The translations under genes and the position numbers were made by a program. A DNA stretch of 64,000 nt, taken from assembly GCF_009753675.1 (NCBI RefSeq), contig NZ_WQLV01000001.1, positions 496,001-560,000 of the forward strand, written 5' to 3'. Position 1 is the stretch's first letter. Each line of letters starts with the position of its first letter. Below the pieces are notes generated by a model. The model ran no database searches. It was not told where the DNA came from and saw nothing but the letters and a program-made list of their open reading frames with translations. This document shows positions 8,900-18,413 of the stretch, one piece after another. The DNA is from Parasedimentitalea huanghaiensis (GTDB lineage: Bacteria > Pseudomonadota > Alphaproteobacteria > Rhodobacterales > Rhodobacteraceae).

Positions 8900-10072
8900 A
8901 TGTTGTTGTCGCAACGGATTACACATCTGAACACAAACGGGACAGATGGCTGGGAAGTGTTTGTGCGCGCGCGCTCGATGAAGGCAGCAGGTTTGCCTGT
9001 TGTTGAACTGACCATCGGCGAACACGATATTCGCACTCAAACGGACATCCTGGAGGCCATGCATGTTTCCGCCATGAATGGTCATACCGGTTACGCAATG
9101 GTTCCGGGTACAGATCAGTTACGGGACACAATCGCTAAACGAGTCAGCCTCCGCACAGGTGTCCCAACCGATCGTGACAATGTTCTGATCACCCCCGGAG
9201 GCCAATCGGCCCTATTTGCAGCCCATATCGCGCTGTGCGATCCCGGTGATCGGGCCCTGTATCTGGATCCTTACTATGCCACCTACCCTGGCACCATCCG
9301 TGGCACAGGGGCACAGGACATTGCTATCCAAACTCATTCGCGTGACGCATTCCTCCCACAACAGGCGCTGTTGGACGCAGCAGCGCCTGATGCAAAATCC
9401 TTGTTGATCAATACACCCAATAATCCAACAGGGGTCGTCTATCCAAAGGAAACGATAGAAATGATAGCGGGTGTCTGTCAGCGCCATGACCTGTGGCTGA
9501 TTTCGGACGAAGTTTATGACACCCAGATTTGGCAGGGAGAGCATGTCAGCCCTCGTGCCTTGCCCGGCATGGCGGAGCGCACGCTGGTGATTGGTTCGAT
9601 GTCAAAGTCCCACGCAATGACAGGGTCGCGCTGTGGTTGGATCATCGGACCAAAAGAAGTAATCGCGCATCTGATCCATTTGGCGACGCACACCACCTAT
9701 GGCGTTCCGGGGTTCATTCAGGATGCCGCTGATTACGCGTTGAAGCAGGGGGCTGATCTGGAGGTCGATATTGCAGAGCCATTCAGACGACGCCGGGCCT
9801 TGGCCCTAAAGGTTCTTTCCCAGCAAGCTTTGCTACGGGTGATCCCACCGCAAGGGGCCATGTATCTGATGCTGGACGTTCGGGAAACCGGACATTCAGG
9901 TAGTAGCTTCGCCAATCTATTGCTGGAAACGCACAACATTGCAGTAATGCCGGGTGAAAGCTTTGGCCGCGCTGCTGCAGGTCATATCCGTATCGCCATG
10001 ACCGTAGATGACAATGTATTTGTTACAGCACTTCAAGTGTTGTGCGACTTTGCTCAATCTCTTGGCAAGTGA
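8900..10072 (+). CDS. PLP-dependent class I/II aminotransferase
   Basis: The 390-residue protein is a fold-type I aminotransferase. Features in order: ITPGGQSALFAAH cofactor phosphate region (about residues 95-107), the LLINTPNNPTG motif (about 166-176), the SDEVYD cofactor-ring Asp-Tyr motif, the PLP lysine in IGSMSKSHAMTGSRCGW (about 228-244), and a C-terminal substrate Arg in GHIRIAM. It looks most like the aspartate/arginine-pyruvate aminotransferases annotated near AruH; the donor amino acid is not certain. ATG 8900 has AGGAGG 6 bases upstream. It converges on the outer-membrane barrel gene 19 bases away. Confidence 0.85.
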   Translation: MLLSQRITHLNTNGTDGWEVFVRARSMKAAGLPVVELTIGEHDIRTQTDILEAMHVSAMNGHTGYAMVPGTDQLRDTIAKRVSLRTGVPTDRDNVLITPGGQSALFAAHIALCDPGDRALYLDPYYATYPGTIRGTGAQDIAIQTHSRDAFLPQQALLDAAAPDAKSLLINTPNNPTGVVYPKETIEMIAGVCQRHDLWLISDEVYDTQIWQGEHVSPRALPGMAERTLVIGSMSKSHAMTGSRCGWIIGPKEVIAHLIHLATHTTYGVPGFIQDAADYALKQGADLEVDIAEPFRRRRALALKVLSQQALLRVIPPQGAMYLMLDVRETGHSGSSFANLLLETHNIAVMPGESFGRAAAGHIRIAMTVDDNVFVTALQVLCDFAQSLGK

Positions 10073-10091
10073 CCGTTCAACAGTTGGCAGG

Positions 10092-10625
10092 CTAAAATCG
10101 AAACGACGCGCGCAGGGACAAGGAATTCGAACGCATCATGCCGCCATTCTCCAATCCATCGACTTCCTGATGCAGAATTTCACCACCAACCCGCAGGTTT
10201 TGATTTAGGGAGTATGACATTCCAAAGCCGATCACCGCGCCGATATCGTCATCAAGCTCAGTTTCAGCCCGCACCCCCCCCACAGCGACATACCCCAGGG
10301 TCTGGCCAAAATCATAACCAACCCGCAGTTTTACCCGCTGCATTTCCTGGGTTTCAATACTCCCAAGTTGGATTTGGGCGCGCTCGACCTCAAGCTCACC
10401 GCCAAGAACCAACTGACCAAAATCAAGATCATACCCCAAGTGAAGTCCAGCGGCTCCGGCATCATGCCCAGTTGTACCGTCCATACTTGCATTCTGTCGG
10501 GCAATGGATGCCCCAAGAAGAAAACCGCTCCAGTCTGCGGACGTGACGGGTGTCGCGACGGCCATTGCGGTTGTCAGGCTCACAACAAGCCAGGTCAGGT
10601 TTTGAGTTTGTTTGGCAACAGGCAT
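10092..10625 (-). CDS. Small outer-membrane beta-barrel protein
   Basis: The 177-residue protein has an N-terminal signal peptide (hydrophobic stretch about residues 12-28, ending near VTSA) followed by alternating strands such as AAGLHLGYDLDFGQLVLGGE and MQRVKLRVGYDFGQTLGYVA. It ends with SLRASFRF, where the C-terminal Phe is the usual BAM recognition signal. It resembles OmpA-like or Omp25/porin-family 8-strand barrels with no C-terminal peptidoglycan domain. The specific role is unknown. The gene is leftward, convergent with the aminotransferase gene, with a long non-coding region upstream. Confidence 0.8.
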   Translation of the reverse strand: MPVAKQTQNLTWLVVSLTTAMAVATPVTSADWSGFLLGASIARQNASMDGTTGHDAGAAGLHLGYDLDFGQLVLGGELEVERAQIQLGSIETQEMQRVKLRVGYDFGQTLGYVAVGGVRAETELDDDIGAVIGFGMSYSLNQNLRVGGEILHQEVDGLENGGMMRSNSLSLRASFRF

Positions 10626-11284
10626 GTTCTTGTCTTTCTTCAGGCGCCCTTAAGCATCTGGTGTTCCCCTGCCCTCAAGTATCGCTCAAATTGCTTAACA
10701 GTTGGTTCCCCAGATGGCCTTTGGAAAAAAATCAGGTCTGCTTCAACCCTGCTTAGTTCTACAATACTAACACCCATGTCTCGGCGCGGTGGAGATCTGC
10801 CTCAACCAAGCACAAATCGAAAAAATCGTTGTGATACAACCTATTGCCCCCCCAAGAGGGTCAAAAAAACCTTTTCCCTTCGTATGCATCCACATGGCAC
10901 TGATGGCTCACCCCATTTTTTGTTAGGCCCCATCTTTGAGGTGTTTGCAAAAATGTTGATATCAGCGAACCGTTCAAAACAATTGTGCCCATGGATATCA
11001 ATGCGTTCAGGCGTGATTTGAGCTATGAACCAGGTACAGCTCCTCCTCTGCCCCAAAAACGTAATAAAGCGACGTGAAGGCATTGTATCTGATATTGGAC
11101 AAAGTCATAAATCGGATTGGACCGGCCCCCTTTTGCTGGGAAACATGGTCATCGAAAGGATAACGCCGAAAAATCCGTATGCCGACTGTAAACAGGATTC
11201 AATTGAGCGAATGCCCCCCCCCAAGACAGTGTCTCGGCAGGCGGCGCATGACATTGCAATGAATATTGACCATACCAAGAGACC
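10626..11284. other. Long AT-rich non-coding region with poly-C tracts
   Basis: These 659 bases between a barrel gene and the glycosyltransferase operon contain no ORF with gene-like features. Two similar C tracts occur: C7 at 10847-10853 and C9 at 11214-11222, each preceded by ATTG or AATG and followed by AAGA. The longer one ends 62 bases before the first glycosyltransferase start. Such tracts can slip during replication, so promoter-level phase variation is possible but unproven. Confidence 0.4.
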
Positions 11285-12151
11285 ATGAACTATCAGATGA
11301 CACACACCAATCCTCAGCAAATTCCGATCTACCTGATCAACCTCGACAACTCTCCGGAACGATTGAAGGCGTTTGAGGCTGAAACGAGCCATTTCGGATT
11401 GCAGTTCACCCGGGTTTCCGCTGTAAACTCTGCAGAGATTCCGCCAGATCAAGCAGACAACCTGCTTAGTCGGCGCTCTGGCCACTTACCGCTGGGCAAA
11501 GGTGAGATGGGATGTTTTCTTAGTCATCAAAAAGTTTGGGACCTAATCATCTCGGGCAATGACGAATGGGCGTTTGTAGCCGAAGATGACATTCACATTT
11601 CCAACCCAGATGCGTTCTTTAGCGACATGTCTTGGCTCCCTGAAGACGCCGATATCGTGAAGGCCGAGACTGCTCGGCAACTTGTAACGCTATCCATCCA
11701 GCTTCACTCAACTGTCGACGGTCATGAAATCAGGCAGTTGCAATCCTATCATGGCGGAAGTGCAGGTTATTTTGTCTCACGCACTGGCGCTCAAAAGCTG
11801 TTGGCCAGTACTCAAGACAAATGTGATGCTCTAGACCATGTTTTGTTTCACACTTGGATTGGCATTGTACAAACTTTGAAAGTCTATCAAATGGATCCGG
11901 CGATCTGTGTGCAGGACTATCTCCTGAAAGGGCTGCAAAAGAAGGGGTTTGCCAGCACTTTGAATACCGACAGAAGCACCAGCCGAAGTGAACAGGGCAT
12001 GGTTGGAAAACCCAAAGGTCTTGCGAAGCTATGGCGGGAAATCAGTCGCCCCTTTACACGCTTGCTGCGAAAATTAAGCGTCGCCATCGACAACGCGCGC
12101 GGTGTTGCAGTGATCAAATTCATTCCGTTTCACGGAGATTCCAAGCGGTGA
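11285..12151 (+). CDS. Glycosyltransferase family 25 protein (first of two)
   Basis: The 288-residue protein is a GT25 (LOS/LPS glycosyltransferase) enzyme that would transfer a sugar, often galactose, onto a surface glycan on the cytoplasmic face of the membrane. Hallmarks are IYLINLDNSPERL at residues about 14-26, the GEMGCFLSHQKVWDLI donor region (about 74-89), WAFVAEDDIHIS with the metal-binding EDD (about 96-107), and a late GGSAGYFVS (about 157-165). The sugar and acceptor are unknown. AAGAGA stands before the ATG. It is the first of three genes overlapping by 4 bases, and base composition is lower in G+C than neighbouring genes. Confidence 0.88.
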   Translation: MNYQMTHTNPQQIPIYLINLDNSPERLKAFEAETSHFGLQFTRVSAVNSAEIPPDQADNLLSRRSGHLPLGKGEMGCFLSHQKVWDLIISGNDEWAFVAEDDIHISNPDAFFSDMSWLPEDADIVKAETARQLVTLSIQLHSTVDGHEIRQLQSYHGGSAGYFVSRTGAQKLLASTQDKCDALDHVLFHTWIGIVQTLKVYQMDPAICVQDYLLKGLQKKGFASTLNTDRSTSRSEQGMVGKPKGLAKLWREISRPFTRLLRKLSVAIDNARGVAVIKFIPFHGDSKR

Positions 12152-12996
12152 TTCCACTTTATTACATCAATCTCGCCGAACAACCGTCTCGCAAGGAGTG
12201 GTTTGAAAACCAATGCGCCGAGCTCGGCATTTCCACGATACGAATAGACGCTGTTGATGGACGAAAGCTCCCTCAAGTTAAGCTTGAAGAGTTCAAAACA
12301 AAACAACGATTGAGACTTCGTTTTGGGCCTGCAGAAATTGGCTGTGCCCTGAGTCATCGCAAAGTTTGGGAAGCTTTTTGCAAGTCGGGTGAACAATGGT
12401 GCTTTGTTGCCGAGGATGATTTACATCTGGCAAAAGACAGCGCAGCCTTTTTCCAGTCGACATTCTGGATTCCAAAAGATGCCAGCCTGGTCAAAGCTGA
12501 AAGCACATTTAAGAAGTGCCACCTGGGACCCGCTGAACCTATTTTTGATGGCGAACGAACCATCCGGCGCCTTCTGAGCCTGCATGGCGGTGCTGGTGGG
12601 TATTTCATCAATCAGGATGCAGCCCAAAAAGCACTGGAAGCGACAACGCATCGCTTCGAGCCTGCAGATCACGTTCTCTTCAACCCCGAATTTGGATTCT
12701 TCGAAGACATTTCAGCCTATCAAATCGCCCCAGCTTTTGGCGCGCAAGACCTGTTCTTTGAAAACTCCATAGATGGTTTCATCAAAAGTGGGCTTGAACT
12801 GGAAAGACAAACACTGCGTAAGAGGCCAGCTGTTTCGAAAATCCTACGCGAGTTGAAGCGCCCGTTCCGCCAGGGATTGGAGGCCGCATCAAATGCCATT
12901 TATACTGCAGTACGAAAAAGCAGCTTTGTAAGCGTTCCCTATTTTTCAGCTGAACCTGGTTCCAAGCCGGAAATTCTCCGTAAGAGGTTCAAATGA
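12148..12996 (+). CDS. Glycosyltransferase family 25 protein (second of two)
   Basis: The 282-residue protein is a second GT25 enzyme, similar in every motif to the one before it: PLYYINLAEQPSRK at the N-terminus, AEIGCALSHRKVWEAF, WCFVAEDDLHLA and GGAGGYFIN. The two look like a diverged tandem duplication. The frame is open from 12031, but the GTG at 12148 is preferred since it overlaps the upstream stop (GTGA), has CGGAG upstream, and begins just before the first conserved strand. The C-terminal 60 residues are basic and may contact the membrane. Its stop overlaps the fucosyltransferase start (ATGA). Confidence 0.85.
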   Translation: MIPLYYINLAEQPSRKEWFENQCAELGISTIRIDAVDGRKLPQVKLEEFKTKQRLRLRFGPAEIGCALSHRKVWEAFCKSGEQWCFVAEDDLHLAKDSAAFFQSTFWIPKDASLVKAESTFKKCHLGPAEPIFDGERTIRRLLSLHGGAGGYFINQDAAQKALEATTHRFEPADHVLFNPEFGFFEDISAYQIAPAFGAQDLFFENSIDGFIKSGLELERQTLRKRPAVSKILRELKRPFRQGLEAASNAIYTAVRKSSFVSVPYFSAEPGSKPEILRKRFK

Positions 12997-13853
12997 TTAT
13001 TGTCAGAATTAATGGCGGTCTGGGAAACCAGATGTTCCAATATGCAGCGGCAAAAGCCCTTGCAGTTCGTTGCGGATCCAAAGTTGGTCTCGATCTGCGG
13101 GTGTTTGACGGCCCCTCTCAATTTGGTAACGCACTTAACCATTTTGACATTACAGGTATGGCCTTGCCAGAGAAGGACTTGCCGCCTCTCAGGAAGAAAA
13201 ACAAGCTTCGATACCTTATGTGGCGTTCTGGACTTGTTGGGCCCAAATTTGTTGAAGAGGAAGGTGATGGTTTCGACCCGAAGTTCTCTGGATTCACTAA
13301 AAACACCTATCTGAAAGGGTATTGGCAAAGTGAAAAATACTTTGAGGGCATATCGGACGTAATCCGTCAGGAGTTCAGCATTACGACCAAACCAAGTATC
13401 GAAAATGTCCAGTTGATGAAGGAGGTTCAGTCTTGCAACTCTGTTTCCCTTCACATTCGACGTGGCGACTATGTCAGCGACCCGCTGGCAAATGCGACCC
13501 ACGGATTGTGCTCTATGGAGTACTACACAGAATCGCTGGAACGTCTCGCAGAGAAGACAGGTACTCGACCTCAGATCTATGTGTTTTCTGATGATGCTGA
13601 ATGGGCCAAAGAAAACGCCGTTTTCAAGTACCCAACACGTGTCGTTTCCCTAAATGATGGTGCGCATCAATATGAAGACATGCGGCTAATGTCATTGTGC
13701 AAAAACAATATTATAGCAAATTCATCGTTTTCCTGGTGGGGAGCTTGGCTAAACGAGAACAGCGAGAAAATTGTCATTGCGCCTAAGCAGTGGTTCCAAG
13801 CTGCACAAAAGCACAACCGTGACATTTGTCCTGCCTCCTGGATCCGGATCTAA
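12993..13853 (+). CDS. Glycosyltransferase family 11 (alpha-1,2-fucosyltransferase-like)
   Basis: The 286-residue protein is a GT11 enzyme. The N-terminal GGLGNQMFQYAAAKALA (about residues 8-24), the nucleotide-sugar Arg motif SLHIRRGDYV (about 152-161), YVFSDDAEWAKEN and NSSFSWWGAWLNE (about 248-260) are the family's three signature blocks. Known members transfer fucose from GDP-fucose in alpha-1,2 linkage to galactose, which would fit the product of GT25 galactosyltransferases encoded just upstream; that pathway link is inference. No GDP-fucose synthesis gene is in the window. A 60-base row in it (13201-13260) has 28 G+C, compared with 39 in 27601-27660 of trpE. Confidence 0.88.
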   Translation: MIIVRINGGLGNQMFQYAAAKALAVRCGSKVGLDLRVFDGPSQFGNALNHFDITGMALPEKDLPPLRKKNKLRYLMWRSGLVGPKFVEEEGDGFDPKFSGFTKNTYLKGYWQSEKYFEGISDVIRQEFSITTKPSIENVQLMKEVQSCNSVSLHIRRGDYVSDPLANATHGLCSMEYYTESLERLAEKTGTRPQIYVFSDDAEWAKENAVFKYPTRVVSLNDGAHQYEDMRLMSLCKNNIIANSSFSWWGAWLNENSEKIVIAPKQWFQAAQKHNRDICPASWIRI

Positions 13854-13922
13854 TAGCCAGGCGATTTAAGAAACGGCTTGAACTTCAGATTTCACCTGAC
13901 GACACGTTGGGCCTAAAAATAA

Positions 13923-13940
13923 GGGGGGCCGTAGCCCCCC
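13923..13940 (+). terminator. Terminator of the glycosyltransferase operon
   Basis: GGGGGGC (13923-13929) and GCCCCCC (13934-13940) form a perfect 7-bp GC stem with a CGTA loop, 70 bases after the fucosyltransferase stop, followed by AGTTTCGTT. This is a reasonable intrinsic terminator with a poor T tract. The rest of 13854-14162 holds no gene. Confidence 0.55.
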
Positions 13941-14131
13941 AGTTTCGTTATCCAAGCTCAATAGTTTACCGCTCGTATTTTTATTGCCTGCGGCTTGAAT
14001 ACCGTCTAGGGAGAGCGCACCCACCCCTTGTTCTCTTGAGACCAAAATACGTCCCATACATCCCATATTTTGAAATCTTGACCGTACGGGGTACAGATTT
14101 CATACGCATCCAAGCTGACATAGTGCTGACA

Positions 14132-14155
14132 CGCGCCCTAATTAATCAGGGCGCG
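14132..14155 (-). terminator. Hairpin after nrdJ
   Basis: CGCGCCCT (14132-14139) pairs with AGGGCGCG (14148-14155) over 8 bp with an 8-base AT loop, starting 8 bases after the nrdJ stop on the minus strand. No T tract follows. Confidence 0.5.
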
Positions 14156-14162
14156 CAACACC

Positions 14163-17100
14163 TTAACTACAGCCAGACGTTCCACCACAGGTATTACACT
14201 TCATGCATGTTCCATTGCGCACCAGTGTGTAATTCCCACATTCATTACAGGCTTCACCTTCATAACCCTGCATTTTTGCCTTTACGCGTGCATCCATTCC
14301 GGTACTTGACGCCACAGGTGCTGCAGAGCCCGAAGAGGTTTCCGGCACCAGCGTCTGCAATGCAGATACCGGATCACTTCCACCGTTCAGAGCAGTGGCC
14401 TCACCCTGCCCGCCCTGCAGCACGACCAGCTCTTGTGGCAGACGTTTACGCAGATACCCTGTTGATGAGATCTGCTTTAGCACCTCCAGCGACTTGCTGG
14501 CGGCACTTTCACTCAGCTCCGAAACGTTAGAAACGCCCTCTTCCTCACCACGCCCCAGATCATCAAAGGCCGCACCTTCCGGTTTAACATGGGCCAGATC
14601 TGTTCGGTCCAGATAGCTGACGGCCAGTTCGCGGAACACATAGTCCAGGATTGAGGTAGCGTTCTTGATGCTGTCGTTGCCCTGTACCATGCCGGCGGGT
14701 TCAAACTTGGTAAAGGTAAAGGCGTCGACGAATTCCTCGAGCGGTACGCCATATTGCAGACCAACGGACACTGCGATGGCAAAGTTGTTCATCATCGCGC
14801 GGAAACCAGCACCTTCCTTGTGCATGTCGATGAAAATCTCGCCCAGGGTTCCGCTTTCATACTCCCCAGTCCGCAGATAGACCTTGTGCCCCCCAACGAC
14901 CGCTTTTTGAGTATAGCCTTTGCGACGATGAGGCATCTTTTCGCGGTGCGATTTGATGATCTCTTTGACGATGACCTTTTCAACGATCTTTTCAGCCAGC
15001 ACCGCTGCTTTTTCGTGCGAACTGCCGGTTTCAAGAACTTCAGCCGCATCATCGTCATCTTCGACCAGTGCCGCCGCCAAAGGCTGGCTCAGCTTGGATC
15101 CGTCACGGTAAAGGGCGTTGGCCTTAATACCCAGGCTCCAACTAAGCTCATAAGCTTTCTGGCAATCCTCGATGGTCGCATTGCTCGGCATGTTGATGGT
15201 TTTGGAAATTGCACCAGAAATAAACGACTGGGCTGCAGCCATCATGGTGATGTGGCTGTTCACCGACAAGAAACGCTTGCCTTTCTTCCCACAGGCGTTG
15301 GCGCAGTCAAAAATGTTGTAATGCGCCTCTTTCAGGTGTGGCGCACCTTCCAGTGTCATGGTGCCGCATACGTGATCATTGGCGGCTTCGATATCTGCCT
15401 TGGTAAAGCCAAGATGGCGCAGCAGGTCGAAGGTTGGATCGTTCAGTTTGGTTGCTGGGATGCCTAGAACGCCGGTGCAGAAATCCTCGCCTAGCGTCCA
15501 CTGGTTGAACACAAAGCGGATATCAAAAGCACTTTCCAGCGCGGCATCAACTTTGGCCAGCTCATTGGGGCCAAAACCATGGCCGGCCAACGATGTATGG
15601 TTGATCCCAGGTGCGTTGCCGATGGTCGCGTGCCCCACCGCATAGCCGGTGATTTCTTCGATCTGAGCCGAAGAATATCCCAACCCTTCAAGTGCGGAAG
15701 GCACCGAACGGTTGATGATCTTGAAGTAACCGCCGCCGGCCAGTTTCTTGAACTTGACCAAAGCAAAGTCAGGCTCGATCCCAGTGGTGTCGCAATCCAT
15801 CACCAAACCGATAGTGCCGGTTGGAGCGATCACAGTGGTTTGAGCATTTCGATAGCCGTGCTTTTCGCCCAATTCCAAGGCTTCGTCCCAGGCACTCCGC
15901 GCCAGTTCAGTGAGCTGTGCATCCGGACAATTGTGCAGATCCAGCGGAACCGGCGCTACAGACAGGCCTTTATAGCCATCAGTGTTACCATAGGCTGCAT
16001 TCCGGTGATTGCGGATTACACGCAGCATATTTTCAGCGTTACGGTCATAGGCCTCAAACGCGCCCAGCTCGCCGGCTATTTCAGCCGAAGTCATGTAGGC
16101 AACACCCGTCATCAGGGCAGTCAGAGACCCGCACAGGGCGCGACCTTCGTCGCTGTCATAGCCATACCCCATATTCATCAGCAAACCGCCGATGTTCGCA
16201 TAGCCTAGCCCCAGGGTGCGGAAGTCATGCGACAGTTGGGCAATTTCCTTGGATGGGAACTGCGCCATCATCACCGACACTTCCAGTGTCAGCGTCCACA
16301 AACGGCAGGCATGCATATAGTCCTCGGCCTGAAACGCCCCGTCTTTTAGGAATGTCAGCAGGTTGATCGATGCAAGGTTGCAAGCTGTGTTGTCCAGAAA
16401 CATATACTCGGAACAGGGGTTCGATCCGCGGATCTCGCCATCTGCCGGGCAAGTGTGCCAGTCATTGACAGTATCGTGGTACTGAATCCCTGGATCTGCA
16501 CAGGCCCAGGCCGCATGGCCAACCTGGTCCCACAGATCCCGTGCCCGGACGGTTTTAGCGACTTTGCCATCGGTACGATTGATCAGCTGCCAGTCAGCAT
16601 CTTTTTCTACAGCTGTCAGGAATGCATTGGTGACCCGGATTGAGTTGTTCGAGTTCTGCCCCGAAACAGAGCTGTATGCTTCAGAATCCCAATCGGTGTC
16701 ATAGGTGGGAAACTCAATGCTGGTGTGACCCTGCTTGGCATAGTCCAAAACCCGCTTGATATAGGTTTCAGGGATCATCATCTTCTTAGCTTCGCGGATT
16801 GCGGTTTTCAGACTAGTATTATGTGCCGGATCATAGGCATCTGCCTCGCCGCCATCCCAGGACCGGATCGCTTCAAAAATGCCGTTCAGCATCTTTTCAT
16901 GCATTTTTGAGCCAGCAACAATCGAGGCAACTTTCTGCTCTTCGATCACCTTCCACTCGATGAATTTTTCGATATCGGGGTGGTCTGCATCAACGATAAC
17001 CATCTTGGCGGCGCGACGGGTTGTTCCACCTGACTTAATTGCACCAGCGGCCCGATCACCGATTTTCAGAAAGCCCATCAAACCTGAGGATTTCCCACCG

Positions 17101-17819
17101 CCAGACAGCGCCTCGCCTTCGCCGCGCAGGTGGCTGAAGTTTGTGCCAGTACCCGACCCATATTTAAACAGGCGGGCCTCACGTACCCAGAGATCCATGA
17201 TACCGCCATCATTGACCAGATCATCCTGAACACCCTGAATGAAGCAGGCATGCGGCTGCGGATGCTCGTAAGAGCTGTTGGATTTGGTCAGCTTTCCAGA
17301 TTTGTAGTCGACATAATGGTGGCCCTGAGCTGGTCCATCTATCCCATAAGCCCAGTGCAGGCCTGTGTTGAACCATTGCGGGCTGTTGGGTGCAGCGCGT
17401 TGGCTGGCCAGCATATAACGCATTTCATCGAAATAAGCGCGAGCATCTGCTTCACTAGAAAAGTAACCACCTTTCCAGCCCCAATAGGTCCAAGCACCTG
17501 CCAAACGATCGAATACCTGCTTGGACGACGTCTCCCCCTGGAAAGTAACGTCATCTCCGTCTGGAACCGAACGCCACAGGAAGTCTGGTACGCCTTTCTC
17601 ACGCACCCGCTTCAATTTGGAGGGGACACCGGCCTTGCGAAAGTATTTCTGCGCGATCACATCGCTGGCCACTTGGCTCCAGTCAGACGGGACCTCGACG
17701 TTATCAAGACGGAACACTATTGTTCCATCCGGATTACGGATTTCCGACGTCGCAGAAGTGAATTTCAGACGTGCATAGGCATCTTGCCCAGCTGTTGTGA
17801 ACTTTCTTTCGATCTTCAT
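14163..17819 (-). CDS. nrdJ: Adenosylcobalamin-dependent (class II) ribonucleotide reductase
   Basis: The 1218-residue protein reduces ribonucleotides to deoxyribonucleotides with a coenzyme-B12-generated thiyl radical, needing no oxygen or separate radical subunit. The N-terminal part carries [15 protein letters not shown] and the first redox Cys in QPHACFIQG; the core has [24 protein letters not shown] and the radical-site loop [13 protein letters not shown]; then a phosphate-binding [22 protein letters not shown]-terminal zinc-ribbon ([16 protein letters not shown]) covers about residues 1190-1218, where re-reducing cysteines are expected. ATG 17819 has GAAGG upstream. It is followed by a hairpin and preceded by a 720-base upstream region with NrdR-like boxes. 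It appears intact and of normal length. Confidence 0.96.
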   Translation of the reverse strand: MKIERKFTTAGQDAYARLKFTSATSEIRNPDGTIVFRLDNVEVPSDWSQVASDVIAQKYFRKAGVPSKLKRVREKGVPDFLWRSVPDGDDVTFQGETSSKQVFDRLAGAWTYWGWKGGYFSSEADARAYFDEMRYMLASQRAAPNSPQWFNTGLHWAYGIDGPAQGHHYVDYKSGKLTKSNSSYEHPQPHACFIQGVQDDLVNDGGIMDLWVREARLFKYGSGTGTNFSHLRGEGEALSGGGKSSGLMGFLKIGDRAAGAIKSGGTTRRAAKMVIVDADHPDIEKFIEWKVIEEQKVASIVAGSKMHEKMLNGIFEAIRSWDGGEADAYDPAHNTSLKTAIREAKKMMIPETYIKRVLDYAKQGHTSIEFPTYDTDWDSEAYSSVSGQNSNNSIRVTNAFLTAVEKDADWQLINRTDGKVAKTVRARDLWDQVGHAAWACADPGIQYHDTVNDWHTCPADGEIRGSNPCSEYMFLDNTACNLASINLLTFLKDGAFQAEDYMHACRLWTLTLEVSVMMAQFPSKEIAQLSHDFRTLGLGYANIGGLLMNMGYGYDSDEGRALCGSLTALMTGVAYMTSAEIAGELGAFEAYDRNAENMLRVIRNHRNAAYGNTDGYKGLSVAPVPLDLHNCPDAQLTELARSAWDEALELGEKHGYRNAQTTVIAPTGTIGLVMDCDTTGIEPDFALVKFKKLAGGGYFKIINRSVPSALEGLGYSSAQIEEITGYAVGHATIGNAPGINHTSLAGHGFGPNELAKVDAALESAFDIRFVFNQWTLGEDFCTGVLGIPATKLNDPTFDLLRHLGFTKADIEAANDHVCGTMTLEGAPHLKEAHYNIFDCANACGKKGKRFLSVNSHITMMAAAQSFISGAISKTINMPSNATIEDCQKAYELSWSLGIKANALYRDGSKLSQPLAAALVEDDDDAAEVLETGSSHEKAAVLAEKIVEKVIVKEIIKSHREKMPHRRKGYTQKAVVGGHKVYLRTGEYESGTLGEIFIDMHKEGAGFRAMMNNFAIAVSVGLQYGVPLEEFVDAFTFTKFEPAGMVQGNDSIKNATSILDYVFRELAVSYLDRTDLAHVKPEGAAFDDLGRGEEEGVSNVSELSESAASKSLEVLKQISSTGYLRKRLPQELVVLQGGQGEATALNGGSDPVSALQTLVPETSSGSAAPVASSTGMDARVKAKMQGYEGEACNECGNYTLVRNGTCMKCNTCGGTSGCS

Positions 17820-17956
17820 GCTGCTGCCTTCACTTTTTTTGTTGCCTTAAAGTGCTGCCCGCACACCCCACATCGTAAATTGATGAAACAACCATAGGCA
17901 CCACACAACACAGCAGGCACCTGACCAAGCTGGCCATTTGAACGGTTGTTTCAAAT

Positions 17957-18003
17957 ATCTTATTTGTAGTTATACGGGCGGACATCACCACTATATTTAG
18001 TGG
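17957..18003 (-). promoter_or_regulatory. Tandem NrdR boxes upstream of nrdJ
   Basis: The site CCACTATATTTAGTGG (17988-18003), a CCACTA/TAGTGG palindrome, matches the NrdR consensus ACACTATATATAGTGT at 13 of 16 positions. A weaker partner, ATCTTATTTGTAGTTA (17957-17972), matches at 9 of 16 and is exactly 31 bases away, three helical turns, the usual NrdR spacing. They sit 138-184 bases before the nrdJ start. NrdR is the ATP/dATP-sensing repressor of ribonucleotide reductase genes, so this is the expected control site. Other inverted repeats here are CAAATA/TATTTG (17952-17966) and TGAAACAACC/GGTTGTTTCA (17884-17893, 17944-17953). Confidence 0.7.
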
Positions 18004-18129
18004 CACCCCGATCTACCGCTACAATTTGGCGTATATCTCCATACATGGTCAACGCCAAATTTACCTTTAATTAGGGATCTTTTTGGTTGACCGACCATTA
18101 GGGATTGGACGCGCGTAAGGGTAGATGAT

Positions 18130-18149
18130 TCATCCACAAGTTATCCACT
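18130..18149. promoter_or_regulatory. Two DnaA-box-like 9-mers
   Basis: TCATCCACA (18130-18138) and TTATCCACT (18141-18149) each differ by one base from the DnaA box TTATCCACA and are in tandem 11 bases apart. A third one-mismatch site on the other strand, TGTGGTTAA, is at 18273-18281. They lie in the 720-base gap between tRNA-Pro and nrdJ. DnaA is known to act on nrd genes in E. coli; a similar role is inferred here. Confidence 0.4.
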
Positions 18150-18363
18150 AATGCTCACCGGGATTCTCGTTTCAGGTCATCCCCAATTTATACCGAAACC
18201 CTAACGGGTTGCTTCCTTATCTTCATGGCAAAATCACGCAGTTCCATGACTTGGAAAGTTGAATATGAAAAGTGTGGTTAACCAATACACCAACACAATC
18301 ATTTCCAGGCGAGTAGAGAATGCCGCAGGACAGCGTTCGTATAAGTTGTAGGGGTAAATATCG

Positions 18364-18413
18364 AACTGTGGACGCACGACCACAGTTGTTAACATAAGGT
18401 TAAAGGAGGGAGG
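18364..18413. promoter_or_regulatory. CtrA-like site, inverted repeat and orphan Shine-Dalgarno
   Basis: TTAACATAAGGTTAA (18389-18403) is a perfect TTAA-N7-TTAA, the full CtrA recognition pattern of alphaproteobacteria. Just before it AACTGTGG (18364-18371) is mirrored by CCACAGTT (18380-18387). Just after it, AAAGGAGGGAGG (18402-18413) is a very strong ribosome-binding-like sequence, yet no ATG, GTG or TTG follows at a usable distance. No gene is visible on the plus strand here. Confidence 0.4.

Noticed and set aside
10841-11485. Small minus-strand ORFs in the glycosyltransferase leader
   Set aside because: No ribosome sites, no family features and strong bias from the poly-C tracts.
17820-18100. 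Cobalamin riboswitch before the B12-dependent nrdJ
   Set aside because: The string GTGCCACTA on the minus strand looked like part of a B12 box, but it is half of the NrdR palindrome and no larger riboswitch core is visible.
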